DNA of 64,000 nucleotides, from contig JASCNX010000007.1 of the NCBI GenBank assembly GCA_029968055.1, positions 220,379 through 284,378 of the forward strand, given 5' to 3'. A program made the translations under genes and the position numbers. This DNA is from Xenophilus aerolatus (GTDB lineage Bacteria; Pseudomonadota; Gammaproteobacteria; Burkholderiales; Burkholderiaceae_C). Every line of letters begins with the position of its first letter. Position 1 is the first letter of the stretch. Below, piece by piece: positions 63,215 through 64,000 of this stretch. Under the pieces are notes generated by a model. The model was given only the letters and a program-made list of their open reading frames with translations, had not been told where the DNA came from and did no database searches.

Positions 63215-63597
63215 CACTTTCTCCAACCCAGCAGCAGGTCGTAGAACACCCACTCGACGGTCTTGTCGGTCAGCCACAGGAAGATGGCCATGATCACCAC
63301 GAAGCCGAACACGTAGGCCGTCATCTGCAGCGACTCCTTGCGGGTCGGCCAGACGACCTTCTTCACCTCGCGCCACGAATCGCGGCCGAAGCTCCACAGG
63401 CGGCGTCCGTTCTCGGAACTGGCGAACGTGCCCACGGCCGCCGCCAGGCCGATCAAGAGCGCACCCCACTGGACGAGCGCTCCCTGGCGGCTCAGCACGT
63501 AGAAGGCCACGATGGCCCCCACCGCCAGGACGACGGCTGCAGCCAGCTTGGCCTTGTCGGCGCCGGTACTGACGGTTTCGATTTGAGAGGTGGCCAT
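63214..63597 (-). CDS. secE: Preprotein translocase subunit SecE
   Basis: The 127-residue protein has three predicted membrane helices (about 18-35, 42-58 and 98-115) with the conserved cytoplasmic amphipathic segment [20 protein letters not shown] before the last helix. It forms the SecYEG channel. The three-helix form is usual in beta- and gammaproteobacteria. ATG 63597 is chosen because an upstream ATG would add a Gly/Arg leader. Confidence 0.96.
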   Translation of the reverse strand: MATSQIETVSTGADKAKLAAAVVLAVGAIVAFYVLSRQGALVQWGALLIGLAAAVGTFASSENGRRLWSFGRDSWREVKKVVWPTRKESLQMTAYVFGFVVIMAIFLWLTDKTVEWVFYDLLLGWRK

Positions 63598-63656
63598 CTT
63601 GGGCGGTTTTCCTGCGGCCTCGCGGCCTTCACTGCGGGCGCCTGCTGGAGACGCCG

Positions 63657-63684
63657 AAGCCCGCCGGGGCACGGCGGGCTTTTT
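63657..63684 (+). terminator. Terminator-like hairpin with T-run on the plus strand
   Basis: AAGCCCGCCG (63657-63666) and CGGCGGGCTT (63672-63681) form a perfect ten-base stem with a GGGCA loop and are followed on the plus strand by TTT. The genes around it lie on the minus strand, where the T-run is missing. A 13-base direct copy of its right arm, CACGGCGGGCTTT, recurs at 63701-63713. It may stop antisense transcription or act as a bidirectional pause between trnW and secE. Confidence 0.5.
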
Positions 63685-63738
63685 GCATTCGTCGCCGGGT
63701 CACGGCGGGCTTTGCTTTTCTTCTTCGCCACCTTCAGG

Positions 63739-63814
63739 TGGCAGGGGCAGTAGGAATCGAACCTACAACCTTCGGTTTTGGAGACCGACGCTCTGCCAAT
63801 TGAGCTATACCCCT
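63739..63814 (-). tRNA. tRNA-Trp (anticodon CCA)
   Basis: The 76-base cloverleaf begins AGGGGTATAGCTCAATTGG and ends CTGCCCCTGCCA with encoded CCA. The anticodon loop CTCCAAAA gives CCA. The T arm GGTTCGATTCC is canonical. It lies between tuf and secE, the conserved place for this gene in proteobacteria. Confidence 0.98.
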
Positions 63815-63877
63815 ACGGCATCCATCGATCTGCAGCCCTGCGGCACGCCGTCGCGCACCGCATGGCTGCAAACAGCA

Positions 63878-64000
63878 TCACTCGATGATCTTGGCCACGA
63901 CGCCGGCGCCGACGGTGCGGCCGCCTTCGCGGATGGCAAAGCGCAGGCCTTCTTCCATGGCGATCGGCGCGATCAGCTTGACGGTGATCGACACGTTGTC
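63878..64000 (-). CDS. tuf: Elongation factor Tu (C-terminal end, cut by window edge)
   Basis: The 40 visible residues, including [20 protein letters not shown] and [15 protein letters not shown] before the TGA, are the invariant end of EF-Tu domain III. The position just before tRNA-Trp and secE matches the tufB-type locus. The start lies beyond the window. EF-Tu delivers aminoacyl-tRNA to the ribosome. Confidence 0.97.

Overview
The window is a high-GC bacterial chromosome segment from a betaproteobacterium of the order Burkholderiales. The best guess is the family Comamonadaceae, close to Variovorax. The reasons are the tuf-trnW-secE-nusG-rplKAJL-rpoBC order, the rsmB-DUF4390-ntrY-ntrX order, a three-helix SecE, an L10 gene that begins with TTG, and the many LysE, MocR and PhzF paralogues. 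The genus is inferred from gene content and familiarity, not from a database match. No insertion sequence, prophage, integrase or CRISPR array is visible.

The left part (about 1-35 kb) is accessory and metabolic. A type VI secretion VgrG tip gene runs off the left edge. A MocR-type regulator (830-2263, minus) faces an eleven-gene plus-strand run (2355-11406). That run holds three LysE/RhtB amino-acid exporters, one EamA exporter, a PLP aminotransferase, a DJ-1/PfpI protein, two PhzF-like enzymes, a glutathione transferase, a glyoxalase-fold protein and a threonine-dehydratase-like enzyme. Most junctions overlap or are very short, so it looks like one MocR-controlled unit for modifying and exporting an amino-acid-like compound. 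Its last gene overlaps, tail to tail, a hybrid histidine kinase that lies downstream of a large autotransporter with duplicated passenger modules. A second divergent LysR-controlled group pairs a DUF3100 membrane protein with an M20 amidohydrolase and is followed by L-serine dehydratase. A third unit pairs a two-domain KaiC-like ATPase with a hybrid kinase. Then come a PEBP-family protein, a creatininase-like amidohydrolase, a PQQ-type sugar dehydrogenase lipoprotein, an AlaX editing protein, a DsbD-like reductase, a redoxin and an MHS-family transporter.

The middle (about 36-51 kb) is mostly housekeeping: hemE, priA, a Rep-type helicase, pldA, tRNA-Phe, an NtrXY-like two-component pair, a DUF4390 protein, rsmB and a LemA-like protein. 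The hemE-priA gap (376 bp) is unusually AT-rich for this genome and has one perfect and one near-perfect DnaA box.

The right part (51.4-64 kb) is the classical translation/transcription block on the minus strand. Read in transcription order it is tuf (partial), tRNA-Trp, secE, nusG, rplK, rplA, rplJ, rplL, rpoB and rpoC, ended by a strong Rho-independent terminator. Leader and attenuator hairpins lie before rplJ and between rplL and rpoB. The rifampicin-target region of RpoB looks wild type.

The candidates most worth follow-up are the MocR/LysE/PhzF cluster, the DUF3100-M20 pair, the KaiC-kinase pair and the hemE-priA island.
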